A stretch of 64,000 bases of DNA, from positions 62,001 through 126,000 of the forward strand of contig NZ_JAAOTJ010000021.1 of the NCBI RefSeq assembly GCF_011297335.1, in the 5' to 3' direction. Below are positions 25,719-33,461 of the stretch, one piece after another; within the stretch, counting starts at the first letter, position 1, and every line of letters starts with the position of its first letter. The notes under the pieces are model-generated. The model saw only the letters and a list, made by a program, of their open reading frames with translations, was not told where the DNA came from and made no database searches. Source of the stretch: Catellatospora methionotrophica. Its GTDB lineage: Bacteria; Actinomycetota; Actinomycetes; Mycobacteriales; Micromonosporaceae. The translations under genes were made by a program, and so were the position numbers.

Positions 25719-25780
25719 AACTCTTAACGACTTGGGGCTACCGGGCTGCCGTGATGCCGCGACTCTTTAAGAGTTGCGGC
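25714..25780. repeat. structured intergenic repeat, copy 2
   Basis: Right arm GCCGCGACTCTTTAAGAGTT (25756-25775) plus GCGGC is identical to that of copy 1. The left arm (25714 onward) diverges at three to four bases but still pairs through CAACTCTTAA. Arm spacing equals copy 1. It lies just downstream of the rhodanese gene. Confidence 0.75.
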
Positions 25781-25850
25781 AGGTTGGGGCGGGCGTGGCG
25801 GCAGGTTGGGGTGGGCGTGGTGGCGGGTTGGGGTGGGCGTGGTGGCGGGA
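25778..25850 (+). repeat. 22-bp G-rich minisatellite
   Basis: Three near-identical 22-bp units starting at 25778, 25800 and 25822 (GGCAGGTTGGGGTGGGCGTG plus 2 nt), then a degenerate fourth. Many G-runs; no gene is seen here. The remaining bases to 25977 contain the ribosome site of the next gene. Confidence 0.75.
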
Positions 25851-25977
25851 TGGGTGGTTTGGGGGAGAGGGATGTGGTCGGTCGGGCGAACCCGTTGGGC
25901 ATCGTTGGTGATCTTGCGGGAGCGGGGCGGGCGTGGCAGGCTGCCGGGAGTTCCGTCGTCGAGGAGGAGGCACGACA

Positions 25978-26766
25978 ATGGCCGTCGACCCCCGGACGCT
26001 GGCAGAGGAGTGGGACGCCTGGCGTGCCGCCCGCGAGGAGGAGTTGCGTGAGCCGCACGGCTGGCTGAGCCTGACCGCGCTGCACTGGCTGCCCGCCGCG
26101 CAGGAGGTCACGCTGCCCGGCGTGCCGGGACGCTGGAGCGTGCATGACGACGGCGTGCTGCTGACCGACGCCGCGGGGCTCAGCCACGCGGGCGAACCCG
26201 TCGAAGGCGAGCTGGTGCTGAGCCCGGTCGAGGGCGGCGGTGGCATCACGCTCGACCACGGCGAGCGCCTGGTCGAGATCATCCAGCGCGGTGGGGCGTA
26301 CGCACTGCGTGTGCGCGACCCGCAGGCGCCCACCCGGACCGGCTTCGCCGGGGTGCCCATGTTCGCGCTGGACCCGCGCTGGGCGCTGGACGCGGTCTTC
26401 GAGGCCTACGAGACGCCGCGGACGGTCCACGTCGGGGCGGTGATTCCGGGGCTGACCCATGAGCAGTCCGCCCGTGGCGTGCTGCGGTTCGCGGTGGACG
26501 GGGTGCCGCAGGCGCTGACCGCCATGGACGCCGGGGACGGCAGCCTGTCGGTGCTGTTCCGCGACGCGACCAGCGGGGTGTCCACGCACGCCGGGGCGCG
26601 TTCGCTGACGGTGCCCGAGCCGGGCGTGGACGGCGCGGCGGTCGTCGACTTCAACCGCGCCGTCAACATGCCGTGCGCGTTCACCGAGTACGGCACCTGC
26701 CCGCTGCCGCCGCCGGAGAACCTGCTGTCCATCGCCGTGGAGGCGGGGGAGCGTACGCCCCGCTGA
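25978..26766 (+). CDS. DUF1684 family protein
   Basis: 262 residues. The N-terminal EEWDAWRAAREEELREPHGW and the C-terminal FNRAVNMPCAFTEYGTCPLP followed by PPEN are the family hallmarks (compare FNxxxNPxCAYxxxxxCPLPPxEN). Function is unknown; the fold resembles a lipocalin/beta-sandwich enzyme with conserved His, Asn and Cys residues. ATG follows GAGGAGGAGG. It is the only gene on the plus strand here, convergent with the next small gene with only 3 bp between stops. Confidence 0.88.
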   Translation: MAVDPRTLAEEWDAWRAAREEELREPHGWLSLTALHWLPAAQEVTLPGVPGRWSVHDDGVLLTDAAGLSHAGEPVEGELVLSPVEGGGGITLDHGERLVEIIQRGGAYALRVRDPQAPTRTGFAGVPMFALDPRWALDAVFEAYETPRTVHVGAVIPGLTHEQSARGVLRFAVDGVPQALTAMDAGDGSLSVLFRDATSGVSTHAGARSLTVPEPGVDGAAVVDFNRAVNMPCAFTEYGTCPLPPPENLLSIAVEAGERTPR

Positions 26767-26769
26767 GCC

Positions 26770-27015
26770 TCACCAGTGCTGGCCACCGTGCCCGGAGGCC
26801 AGCGCTTCGGCGTGCGCGCGGCTCTTCTTGAGTTTGCGCGGGACGCGGTCCTTCTTGTGCTTGCCGTTCTGGTGCGTGCTCAGCCCGGCCAGTGCCGTGT
26901 AGCTGTCCTCGGTCGCCTGATGGCGGCGGTTGCGCAGCGCCATCACCGCGCCCACGCCCGCTGCCGCCGCGGACACGACCCCGGCGGTGATCCAGCCGAT
27001 CTTGCTCGTTGCCAT
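26770..27015 (-). CDS. small single-helix membrane protein, unknown
   Basis: 81 residues: one N-terminal transmembrane helix (IGWITAGVVSAAAAGVGAVM), then a basic tail rich in Lys, Arg and His (KHKKDRVPRKLKKSR). No family recognised. ATG 27015 is chosen because GAAGGAGAGG precedes it. The basic cytosolic tail could contact nucleic acid or lipid headgroups (inference). Confidence 0.7.
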   Translation of the reverse strand: MATSKIGWITAGVVSAAAAGVGAVMALRNRRHQATEDSYTALAGLSTHQNGKHKKDRVPRKLKKSRAHAEALASGHGGQHW

Positions 27016-27100
27016 CGCCCTCTCCTTCCGCTGCTCGACCATAGCCCGATGGGAGCGGATATGAGGCGATTTCCCCATTCGCCTGCTTCCTGGAGACGAC

Positions 27101-27133
27101 TCCGCCCCCGCCTGCCGGGCAGACGGGGGCGGA
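27101..27133 (-). terminator. hairpin terminator after the FKBP gene
   Basis: Perfect 10-bp stem TCCGCCCCCG/CGGGGGCGGA with an inner CCTGCCGGGCAG pairing, 20 nt beyond the stop of the minus-strand gene. Confidence 0.7.
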
Positions 27134-27152
27134 TTGCCGCGAGGGACGCGGA

Positions 27153-27836
27153 TCAGGCGGGGTTGATCGCCAGCACGTCGACCACGAACCGCAGCGGGCC
27201 GGGCAGCCGCGAGTCAGGGCCGTCGCCGTACGCCAGGTTGGACGGGATGTCGAGCTGCACCCGGCTGCCGACCTTCACGCCGACCAGGCCCTGGTCCCAG
27301 CCGGGGATGACCTGTCCGACCCCGATGGTCACCGGGTACGCCTGCTTGCTGTCCCAGGACGCGTCGAACTGCTCGCCGGTGGGGTACTTGACGCCCACGT
27401 AGTTCACCGTGATGTTGTCGCCGGCCTTGACCGTGGCGCCCTTGCCCTGGACCAGGGTGGTGACCTTCAGCTCCTTCGGGGTGCCCGTACCCTTGCTCAC
27501 CACCGGCTTGGTGCCCAGCGCAGGGTCGGCGCCCTCGGGCAGCGGCGGGAACTTCGCGGCGGGCGCGTTCGGGTCCGGGGCGTTCGGGTCGGCAGCCGGG
27601 GCGGTCGCGGCCGTGCTGGCCGACGCGCCCGGCTGCGCTGCCGTGTCGGTGTCGCCGCCGCCCTTGAACACCAGGAAAGCGAATCCGATCAGCAGGATCA
27701 CGCCGAAGAACGTGCCGAGCATGCCGTACACGATCTTCTTGCGCTTGGCCGCCCGCGCCGCGGCGACCCGGGCCTCCCGCCGCTCCGCCTTGGTCGCCCG
27801 CCGGGCTTCCGTCTGGTCCTTCACCTGTCCGCTCAC
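27153..27836 (-). CDS. membrane-anchored FKBP-type peptidyl-prolyl isomerase
   Basis: 227 residues: a basic cytosolic N-terminus (about 1-33), one transmembrane helix (about 36-58), an Ala/Pro-rich linker and an extracytoplasmic FKBP domain (about 125-227) with VNYVGVKYPTGEQFDASWD, VIPGWDQGLVGVKVGSR and NLAYG. It should speed proline isomerisation in exported proteins. Start is GTG. A GTGGCA-CC-TGCCAC palindrome at 27873-27886 lies about 40 bp upstream and could be an operator. Confidence 0.9.
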   Translation of the reverse strand: MSGQVKDQTEARRATKAERREARVAAARAAKRKKIVYGMLGTFFGVILLIGFAFLVFKGGGDTDTAAQPGASASTAATAPAADPNAPDPNAPAAKFPPLPEGADPALGTKPVVSKGTGTPKELKVTTLVQGKGATVKAGDNITVNYVGVKYPTGEQFDASWDSKQAYPVTIGVGQVIPGWDQGLVGVKVGSRVQLDIPSNLAYGDGPDSRLPGPLRFVVDVLAINPA

Positions 27837-27928
27837 GAATCCTCGAATCTCCGCCGGCCGTCATGTCTGTGTGTGGCACCTGCCACGGCTGGGCACACGC
27901 TACCGGTTCACGCACCGGGGCGCGCGCG

Positions 27929-28906
27929 TCACTGCCCGGCGATCCGGTGCGGCTCGTACGGCTGCTCCAGCGCGGCGACCTCGTCCGCGCTCAAGGTCAG
28001 GTCCAATGCCGCCACCGCGTCCTCCAGGTGCTGCGGTTTCGTCGCGCCGACGATCGGCGCGACGATGCCCGGCCGGCTCGCCACCCAGGCCAGCGCGACC
28101 TGCGCGCGGGGCACCCCGCGTTCGCGCGCGATCCGTCCGACCTCGGCGATCACGGCCCGGTCGGCGGCCTCGGTCGAGGCGTACAAACCTTCGCCGAAGG
28201 CGTCGTCCTTGGTGCGGGCGGTGACCGTGTCGGGCTCGCGGGTCAGCCGGCCGCGGGCCAGCGGGCTCCACGGGATCACGCCGACGCCCTCGTCGAGGCA
28301 GAGCGGCAGCATCTCCCGCTCCTCCTCGCGGTAGATCAGGTTGTAGTGGTTCTGCATGGTGGCGAACCTGGTCCAGCCGTGGGCGTCGGCGGTGTGCAGC
28401 GCCTTGGCGAACTGCCAGGCGTACATCGAGGACGCGCCGAGGTAGCGCGCCTTGCCCGCCTTGACCACGTCGTGCAGCGCCTCCAGGGTCTCCTCCAGCG
28501 GCGTGTGCGGGTCGTACCGGTGGATCTGGTACAGATCGACGTAGTCGGTGCCGAGCCGCCGCAGGCTGTGGTCGATCTCCGTCATGATCGCCTTGCGGGA
28601 CAGGCCGCGCCCGTTCGGGCCCTGGCGCATCACGCCCCACACCTTCGTGGCGATCACGACCTCGTCGCGGTCGGCGAAGTCGCGCAGCGCCCGCCCGACG
28701 ATCTCCTCACTGCTGCCCAGCGAGTACACGTTGGCGGTGTCGAAGAAGTTGACCCCGAGCTCCAGCGCCCGCTTGATGAACGGGCGGGACTCGCCCTCGG
28801 GCAGCGTCCAGGTGTGGCTGCCCAGGCTCGGCTCGCCGTAGCTCATGCAGCCCAGGCTCAGCCGCGACACGTCCAGGCCGGTGCGGCCCAGCTTCACGTA
28901 CTCCAT
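27929..28906 (-). CDS. aldo/keto reductase
   Basis: 325-residue NADPH-dependent aldo/keto reductase. Visible: GVNFFDTANVYSLGSSE with catalytic Asp and Tyr, the Lys in VIATKVWG, YQIHRYDP with the active-site His, and the NADPH-binding IVGATKPQHLEDAV. Its substrate is unknown. ATG 28906 lies 13 bp after the aroA stop, so the two are probably co-transcribed; no functional link between shikimate synthesis and this reductase is evident. Confidence 0.92.
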   Translation of the reverse strand: MEYVKLGRTGLDVSRLSLGCMSYGEPSLGSHTWTLPEGESRPFIKRALELGVNFFDTANVYSLGSSEEIVGRALRDFADRDEVVIATKVWGVMRQGPNGRGLSRKAIMTEIDHSLRRLGTDYVDLYQIHRYDPHTPLEETLEALHDVVKAGKARYLGASSMYAWQFAKALHTADAHGWTRFATMQNHYNLIYREEEREMLPLCLDEGVGVIPWSPLARGRLTREPDTVTARTKDDAFGEGLYASTEAADRAVIAEVGRIARERGVPRAQVALAWVASRPGIVAPIVGATKPQHLEDAVAALDLTLSADEVAALEQPYEPHRIAGQ

Positions 28907-28919
28907 AAGGGTTGATCCT

Positions 28920-30200
28920 TCACGCTCGGGCGGTGACCCGCGACAGGTCCGCGAAGAAACCCGGGTACGTCTTCGCCACACAGCGCGGGTTGTCGATCTC
29001 GATGCCGGGCGAGCGCAGGCTGAGCAGCGACAGGCTCATCGCCATCCGGTGGTCGCCGTACGTGTCGAAGCGCGTCGGTGCGGGCCGTCCCGGTCGGATG
29101 GTGAACCCGTCGTCGTGCTCCTCGGCGTCGATGCCCGCCCGGCGCAGCTCGGTGACGACCGCGGCGAGCCGGTCGGTCTCCTTCTCGCGGATGAAGCCGA
29201 TACCGCGCACCCGGGTCGGGCCGTCGGCGTGCACCGCGACGGCGGCCAGGGTCTGCGCGGTGTCGGAGATGTCGGCCATGTCGACGTCCACGCCGCGCAG
29301 CTGCCCGCCGCCGGTCACGGTGATGCCCGCGGCCGACCGGGACACCCGCGCGCCCATGCGCTCCAGCACGTCGGCGAAGCGCACGTCTCCCTGCAGGCTG
29401 CCCGTGCCCAGCCCGGCCACGGTGATGCGCCCGCCGGTGATCGCCGCCGCGGCCAGGAAGTACGAGGCGGCGCTCGCGTCAGGCTCGATCGCGTACTCCG
29501 TCGCGCGGTAGCGGCCCGGGGCGACGCCCAGCCCGTCGGCCTGCACGCCGAACGCGGCCATCACCGCGGCGGTCATGGTCACGTACGGCACCGACACCAG
29601 GGGTGAGGTCAGCTCCACGGCCAGCCCGTCGCGCATCAGCGGCCCGGCCATCAGCAGCCCGGACAGGAACTGGCTGGACAGGTGGCCCGGCAGCGGGACC
29701 CGGCCGCCGTGCACCGGGCCGGTGACCGCCAGCGGCAGCCGTCCGGCCTCGGCGGGCTCCTCGACCCGCGCGCCCAGCGAGCGCAGCGCCTCGACCAGCG
29801 GCCCGAACGGGCGGGCCCGTAGCTGGGCGTCGCCGTCGAGCACCCCCCGCGCCGTACGCAGGGCCAGCGCGGGCAGCACGAAGCGGGCGGTGGTGCCGGA
29901 CTGGTTGGCGTACACCGACACCGGCCGGCTCGCCTCGCGCGGATCGCTGCCGCGCACCGTCACCGTGGCGGCCGCCTCGTCGGCCGTGACCTGCGCGCCC
30001 AGCGCGGCGGCCGCGCCCAGCATGGCCCGGGTGTCGTCGGCGAACAGCACCCCGCTCAGCGTGCTCTCGCCCTCGGCGAGCGCCGCGCACAGCAGCGCCC
30101 GGTTGGTGATGCTCTTGGACCCGGGCAGCCGCACCGTGGTGTCCGGCGGCTGCTCCACCGGCGACAGTGCGATCACGGACGGCAGCGATATCTCAGACAC
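28920..30200 (-). CDS. aroA: 3-phosphoshikimate 1-carboxyvinyltransferase (EPSP synthase)
   Basis: 426 residues, normal length. Shikimate pathway step joining PEP and shikimate-3-phosphate. Motifs: PGSKSITNRALL (N-terminal), NQSGTTARFV (equivalent of GNAGTAMR; the Gly near the glyphosate site is kept, and the following Pro is Phe, as in other actinobacterial enzymes from memory), IREKETDRL and YGDHRMAMS. Start is GTG. Leads a probable two-gene operon with the aldo/keto reductase. Confidence 0.95.
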   Translation of the reverse strand: MSEISLPSVIALSPVEQPPDTTVRLPGSKSITNRALLCAALAEGESTLSGVLFADDTRAMLGAAAALGAQVTADEAAATVTVRGSDPREASRPVSVYANQSGTTARFVLPALALRTARGVLDGDAQLRARPFGPLVEALRSLGARVEEPAEAGRLPLAVTGPVHGGRVPLPGHLSSQFLSGLLMAGPLMRDGLAVELTSPLVSVPYVTMTAAVMAAFGVQADGLGVAPGRYRATEYAIEPDASAASYFLAAAAITGGRITVAGLGTGSLQGDVRFADVLERMGARVSRSAAGITVTGGGQLRGVDVDMADISDTAQTLAAVAVHADGPTRVRGIGFIREKETDRLAAVVTELRRAGIDAEEHDDGFTIRPGRPAPTRFDTYGDHRMAMSLSLLSLRSPGIEIDNPRCVAKTYPGFFADLSRVTARA

Positions 30201-30265
30201 GGCCGCCAGTATGCGCCGCCGCCGTCTCGCTCACCGCCCGTGACCACGCACTGAGATCACCGGGG

Positions 30266-31414
30266 TCACCGGTCCGGGTAGAGGATCTTCGCGAGCGCGC
30301 CGAACAGCGGCGTCGCGTGGTCGGTGTCCAGGCCGGAGCGGTTGACCTCGACCACGATGACCGCCTTGGTGTCCGGCAGGTAGAACATCGCCGTGTTGTA
30401 GCCGAGGATCGTGCCGTTGTGGCCGAGCCAGCCGCCCCAGTCGGCGATGCCCAGCCCGTACGACACGTCCGCGCCCTCGGCCAGCGGCACCGTCCGCAGC
30501 CGCTCACGCTGCAGGCGGTCGCTGATCAGTGCCCCGTCGGCGAGCTCGGCGGCCCAGACGCTCAGGTCGCGCAGGTTGGACACCATCGCCCCGGCGGCTC
30601 CGGCATAGCCGGGGTTGGACTCGGTGACGTCGCGCAGCGTCGCGCCGTCGCCCGGGTCGGGCATCTCGTCGTAGCCGCGCGCGAACGGCGGCTCGAGCGC
30701 GTTGGTGCTCGGGTAGTTCGTGGCGTCCAGGCCGAGCTTGCCGACGATCTCCTGGGAGATCCAGTCGCCGATCGAGCGGCCGGTGACCCGTTCGACGACC
30801 GTCTCCAGCAGGATGTAGTTCGTGTCGGAGTAGTGGAAGCCCTGGCCGGGCGGGAAGTACGGCTCGTGGTTGCGGGCGATGTCGAGCGCGTCGCGCGGAC
30901 CGAACGAGCCCGCCGGATCGGCCTGGTAGCGCTTGATGAACTCCGGGTCCTCGGTGTAGTTGTAGACCCCGGCCGTCATGTTCAGCAGCTGGCGGATCGT
31001 GATCGCGTTGCCGTCGGGCCAGTCGACGTACCGGCTCAGCGGCTCGTCGAGGCCGATCAGCCCGCGCTCGACCAGTTGCAGCACGGCGGTGCCGGTGAAC
31101 GTCTTGGTGATGCTGCCGACCCGGAACCGGTCGGCGGCGTTCATGGCCCGGCTGGTCTCCTGATCGGACACCCCGACCACGCAGATCCAGGTGCCACGGC
31201 CGGGCACGAACACCCCGGCGGTGATCCCCGGTGCCTGCGCGTCGGCGCGGGCGTTGGTGACGGCGGCGTGCATCCGGTCGCGTTCGTCGGCGGTGAAGCC
31301 GAACGCCGCCTGCGGGCAGCCGTCCGCGTCCGCCGCGCGGGCCGGGAACAGCCCGATGGTCAGCGTCAGCACGGCCGCGGCGGCCAGCGCCGCCACCATG
31401 TGCCAGGTCTTCAC
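30266..31414 (-). CDS. secreted serine hydrolase, beta-lactamase class C/DD-peptidase fold
   Basis: 382 residues. The signal peptide (about 1-27) is cleaved near ARA-AD. The penicillin-binding motifs are present: SxxK in GSITKTFT, YxN in YSDTNY and HxG in GHNG. Such proteins are D-alanyl-D-alanine carboxypeptidases, esterases or beta-lactamases; the HxG third motif is more typical of DD-peptidase/esterase members. GTG start. Stands alone between aroA and a TetR gene. Confidence 0.9.
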   Translation of the reverse strand: MKTWHMVAALAAAAVLTLTIGLFPARAADADGCPQAAFGFTADERDRMHAAVTNARADAQAPGITAGVFVPGRGTWICVVGVSDQETSRAMNAADRFRVGSITKTFTGTAVLQLVERGLIGLDEPLSRYVDWPDGNAITIRQLLNMTAGVYNYTEDPEFIKRYQADPAGSFGPRDALDIARNHEPYFPPGQGFHYSDTNYILLETVVERVTGRSIGDWISQEIVGKLGLDATNYPSTNALEPPFARGYDEMPDPGDGATLRDVTESNPGYAGAAGAMVSNLRDLSVWAAELADGALISDRLQRERLRTVPLAEGADVSYGLGIADWGGWLGHNGTILGYNTAMFYLPDTKAVIVVEVNRSGLDTDHATPLFGALAKILYPDR

Positions 31415-31524
31415 ACCCGTTCCCCCGTCCTTTCGGGGCGCAGCCCGTCCGGGGCACAGCTGTCGGGCTCAGTTTACCGGCGACGTACCCCTAACGTGGA
31501 CAAAACGCCAGGGCGTGTACCCGA

Positions 31525-32133
31525 TCAGCGGGGTGCCTCCGCGCCGAGTAGCAGCACCACGAGCCCGGCGAGCGCGTCGGCGGTCTGCTCGGCCGGGCGC
31601 AGCGGCAGCACGACGTGGCTCACCGCCAGGCGGATGACCGTCTCCGCGGCGAACGCCAGCGCGCCGGGCTCCACCGTGGGCAGGTGCGTGCCGGCCCACT
31701 CCAGCAGCGGCACCGCCGCGGCGGCCATGACCACGTCGGACCGGGTGGTCAGGTACGGCAGCAGCGGGTCCGCGCCGTCGCGCGATCCGGTCAGGATGAC
31801 CCGGATCAGCGGGTTCGCCGCCGCCTCGGCCAGCGCGAACCGCACCGCCGCGGCGACCGCCGCCCGCACGTGCGGGCCGTGCGCGGACAGCTCCCGGCGT
31901 ACGCCCGCCGTGAACAGCGCGATCTCGGCGTCGGCGAGCGCGTCGGCCAGCCCGGCCCGGCCGCCGAATTCGTTGTAGACGGTCTGCCTGCTCACCCCGG
32001 CCCGCTCGGCGACGCCCGCCATGCGCACCCGCGCCCAGCCTCCGGCGACGGTCAGCTCGCGGGCGGCGGCCACGATCGCGGCCCGCGTGCTGTCCCGATC
32101 CGGCCGGGCCAGGGGGAACAGGGTTCCTGTCAT
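31525..32133 (-). CDS. TetR-family transcriptional regulator
   Basis: 202 residues with an N-terminal helix-turn-helix (AGVAERAGVSRQTVYNEFGG, about 38-57) and a variable ligand-binding C-terminal domain. It is divergent from an AlkB-type monooxygenase with about 80 bp between starts, so it probably represses that gene and itself. A -10 TAAAGT 6 nt before the ATG indicates a leaderless mRNA. Confidence 0.9.
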   Translation of the reverse strand: MTGTLFPLARPDRDSTRAAIVAAARELTVAGGWARVRMAGVAERAGVSRQTVYNEFGGRAGLADALADAEIALFTAGVRRELSAHGPHVRAAVAAAVRFALAEAAANPLIRVILTGSRDGADPLLPYLTTRSDVVMAAAAVPLLEWAGTHLPTVEPGALAFAAETVIRLAVSHVVLPLRPAEQTADALAGLVVLLLGAEAPR

Positions 32134-32188
32134 CCCATGACTTTACGAAATACCCGTGATTGTCAACAGTCGATGCGGGTGCGATTCT
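32134..32188. promoter_or_regulatory. divergent tetR/alkB promoter region
   Basis: Toward alkB: -35 TTGTCA (32160-32165), 17-nt spacer, -10 GATTCT (32183-32188). Toward tetR: -10 TAAAGT on the minus strand (32140-32145), 6 nt from the ATG. An AT-rich stretch between them is the likely TetR operator. Confidence 0.55.
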
Positions 32189-32214
32189 CGGCGTACACCC
32201 CCTCGGAGGCGACC

Positions 32215-33360
32215 ATGAGCGACGCGACCTGGCGCGACCCCCGCCGCTGGCTCTGGCCCGCGGCGCTGGTCGTGCCCACGCTGCCCTTCCAGGGCCTGGC
32301 CATCGCGCACAGCGGGCACGCGTGGGGCTGGTGGCTCACCCCGGCCGTCGTGTTCGTCCTCATCCCGCTGGTCGACCTGTTCGTCGGCGACGACCGGCAC
32401 AACCCGCCCGAGGAGGTCGCCGCCGCGCTGCAGCGCTCGCGCTACTACCGCGTGCTGACCTACCTCTACCTGCCCCTGCAGTACGCGGCGCTGGCCGCCT
32501 GCTGCGCGGTGTGGGCACGCGGCGGGCTGAGCCCGTTCGGGGCGGTGGGCCTGGTGCTCAGCATCGGCGTCGTGAACGGCATCGCCATCAACACCGCGCA
32601 CGAGCTGGGCCACAAGCGCGAGCGCCTGGAGCGCTGGCTGTCGAAGATCGCGCTCGCGCCGACCGGGTACGGGCACTTCCACGTCGAGCACAATCGCGGC
32701 CACCACGTGCGGGTGGCCACGCCCGAGGACCCGGCCAGCGCGCGGCTGGGCGAGAGCTTCTGGGCCTTTCTGCCGCGTACGGTGCTGGGCAGCCTGCGTT
32801 CGGCCTGGCGGCTGGAGAGCGCGCGCTTCCGGTTGCGCGGGCGCACCCCGTGGACCTGGCGCAACGACGTGCTCAATGCCTGGGTCATGACGGCGGTCCT
32901 GTCCGCGGCGCTGACCGCCGGGTTCGGGCCGGTGGTGCTGCCGCTGCTGGCCGCGCAGGCCGTGGTCGGCTTCTCGCTGCTGGAGGTCGTGAACTACCTG
33001 GAGCACTACGGGCTGGCCCGCCCCCGCAACGGCAGCGGCCGCTACGACAAGGTCGACGCGCGGCACAGCTGGAACAGCGACCGGATCGTCACCAACGTCT
33101 TCCTGTTCCAGCTCCAGCGACACAGCGACCATCACGCCAACCCGCTGCGCCGTTACCAGGTGCTGCGCAGCTTCGACAGCTCGCCGCAGCTGCCCGCCGG
33201 ATACGCCACGATGGTCGTGGTGGCGCTGCTGCCGCCGCTGTGGCGCCACGTCATGGACCGGCGCGTGCTCGCCCACTACGAACAGGACCTCAGCGCCGCG
33301 AACGTGCACCCGCCCGCGCTGGCCCGCCTGCGCTCGCGTCACCCGCGGCCTGCGGGGTGA
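32215..33360 (+). CDS. AlkB-type membrane alkane/fatty-acid monooxygenase
   Basis: 381-residue integral membrane non-heme di-iron hydroxylase. The His clusters HELGHKRE, HVEHNRGHH and QRHSDHHANP, plus NYLEHYGL, match the AlkB family. It inserts oxygen at the terminal carbon of alkanes or related chains using rubredoxin-supplied electrons; no rubredoxin gene is adjacent, so the donor must be elsewhere. ATG follows GGAGGCGACC. Probably repressed by the divergent TetR. Confidence 0.93.
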   Translation: MSDATWRDPRRWLWPAALVVPTLPFQGLAIAHSGHAWGWWLTPAVVFVLIPLVDLFVGDDRHNPPEEVAAALQRSRYYRVLTYLYLPLQYAALAACCAVWARGGLSPFGAVGLVLSIGVVNGIAINTAHELGHKRERLERWLSKIALAPTGYGHFHVEHNRGHHVRVATPEDPASARLGESFWAFLPRTVLGSLRSAWRLESARFRLRGRTPWTWRNDVLNAWVMTAVLSAALTAGFGPVVLPLLAAQAVVGFSLLEVVNYLEHYGLARPRNGSGRYDKVDARHSWNSDRIVTNVFLFQLQRHSDHHANPLRRYQVLRSFDSSPQLPAGYATMVVVALLPPLWRHVMDRRVLAHYEQDLSAANVHPPALARLRSRHPRPAG

Positions 33361-33427
33361 CGCGGTCCTCGATGGACGCTCACCGAGAATTCGTGCCGTC
33401 ACGGCATAGTTGCGTGCAGTGTAATTT

Positions 33428-33451
33428 TGCGCACTAGGCAAGATTGTGCGA
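33428..33451 (+). promoter_or_regulatory. inverted repeat before the MFS exporter
   Basis: TGCGCAC and GTGCGA arms with an 11-nt spacer, 10 nt before the start codon. No ribosome site is visible. It could be an operator of a MarR/TetR-type regulator; regulator unknown. Confidence 0.35.
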
Positions 33452-33461
33452 CGCTGCCTGC

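Noticed and set aside
28920-30200. Glyphosate-tolerant EPSP synthase because Phe follows the GTTAR segment
   Set aside because: From memory the same residue occurs in ordinary actinobacterial AroA proteins, so it is not evidence of tolerance.
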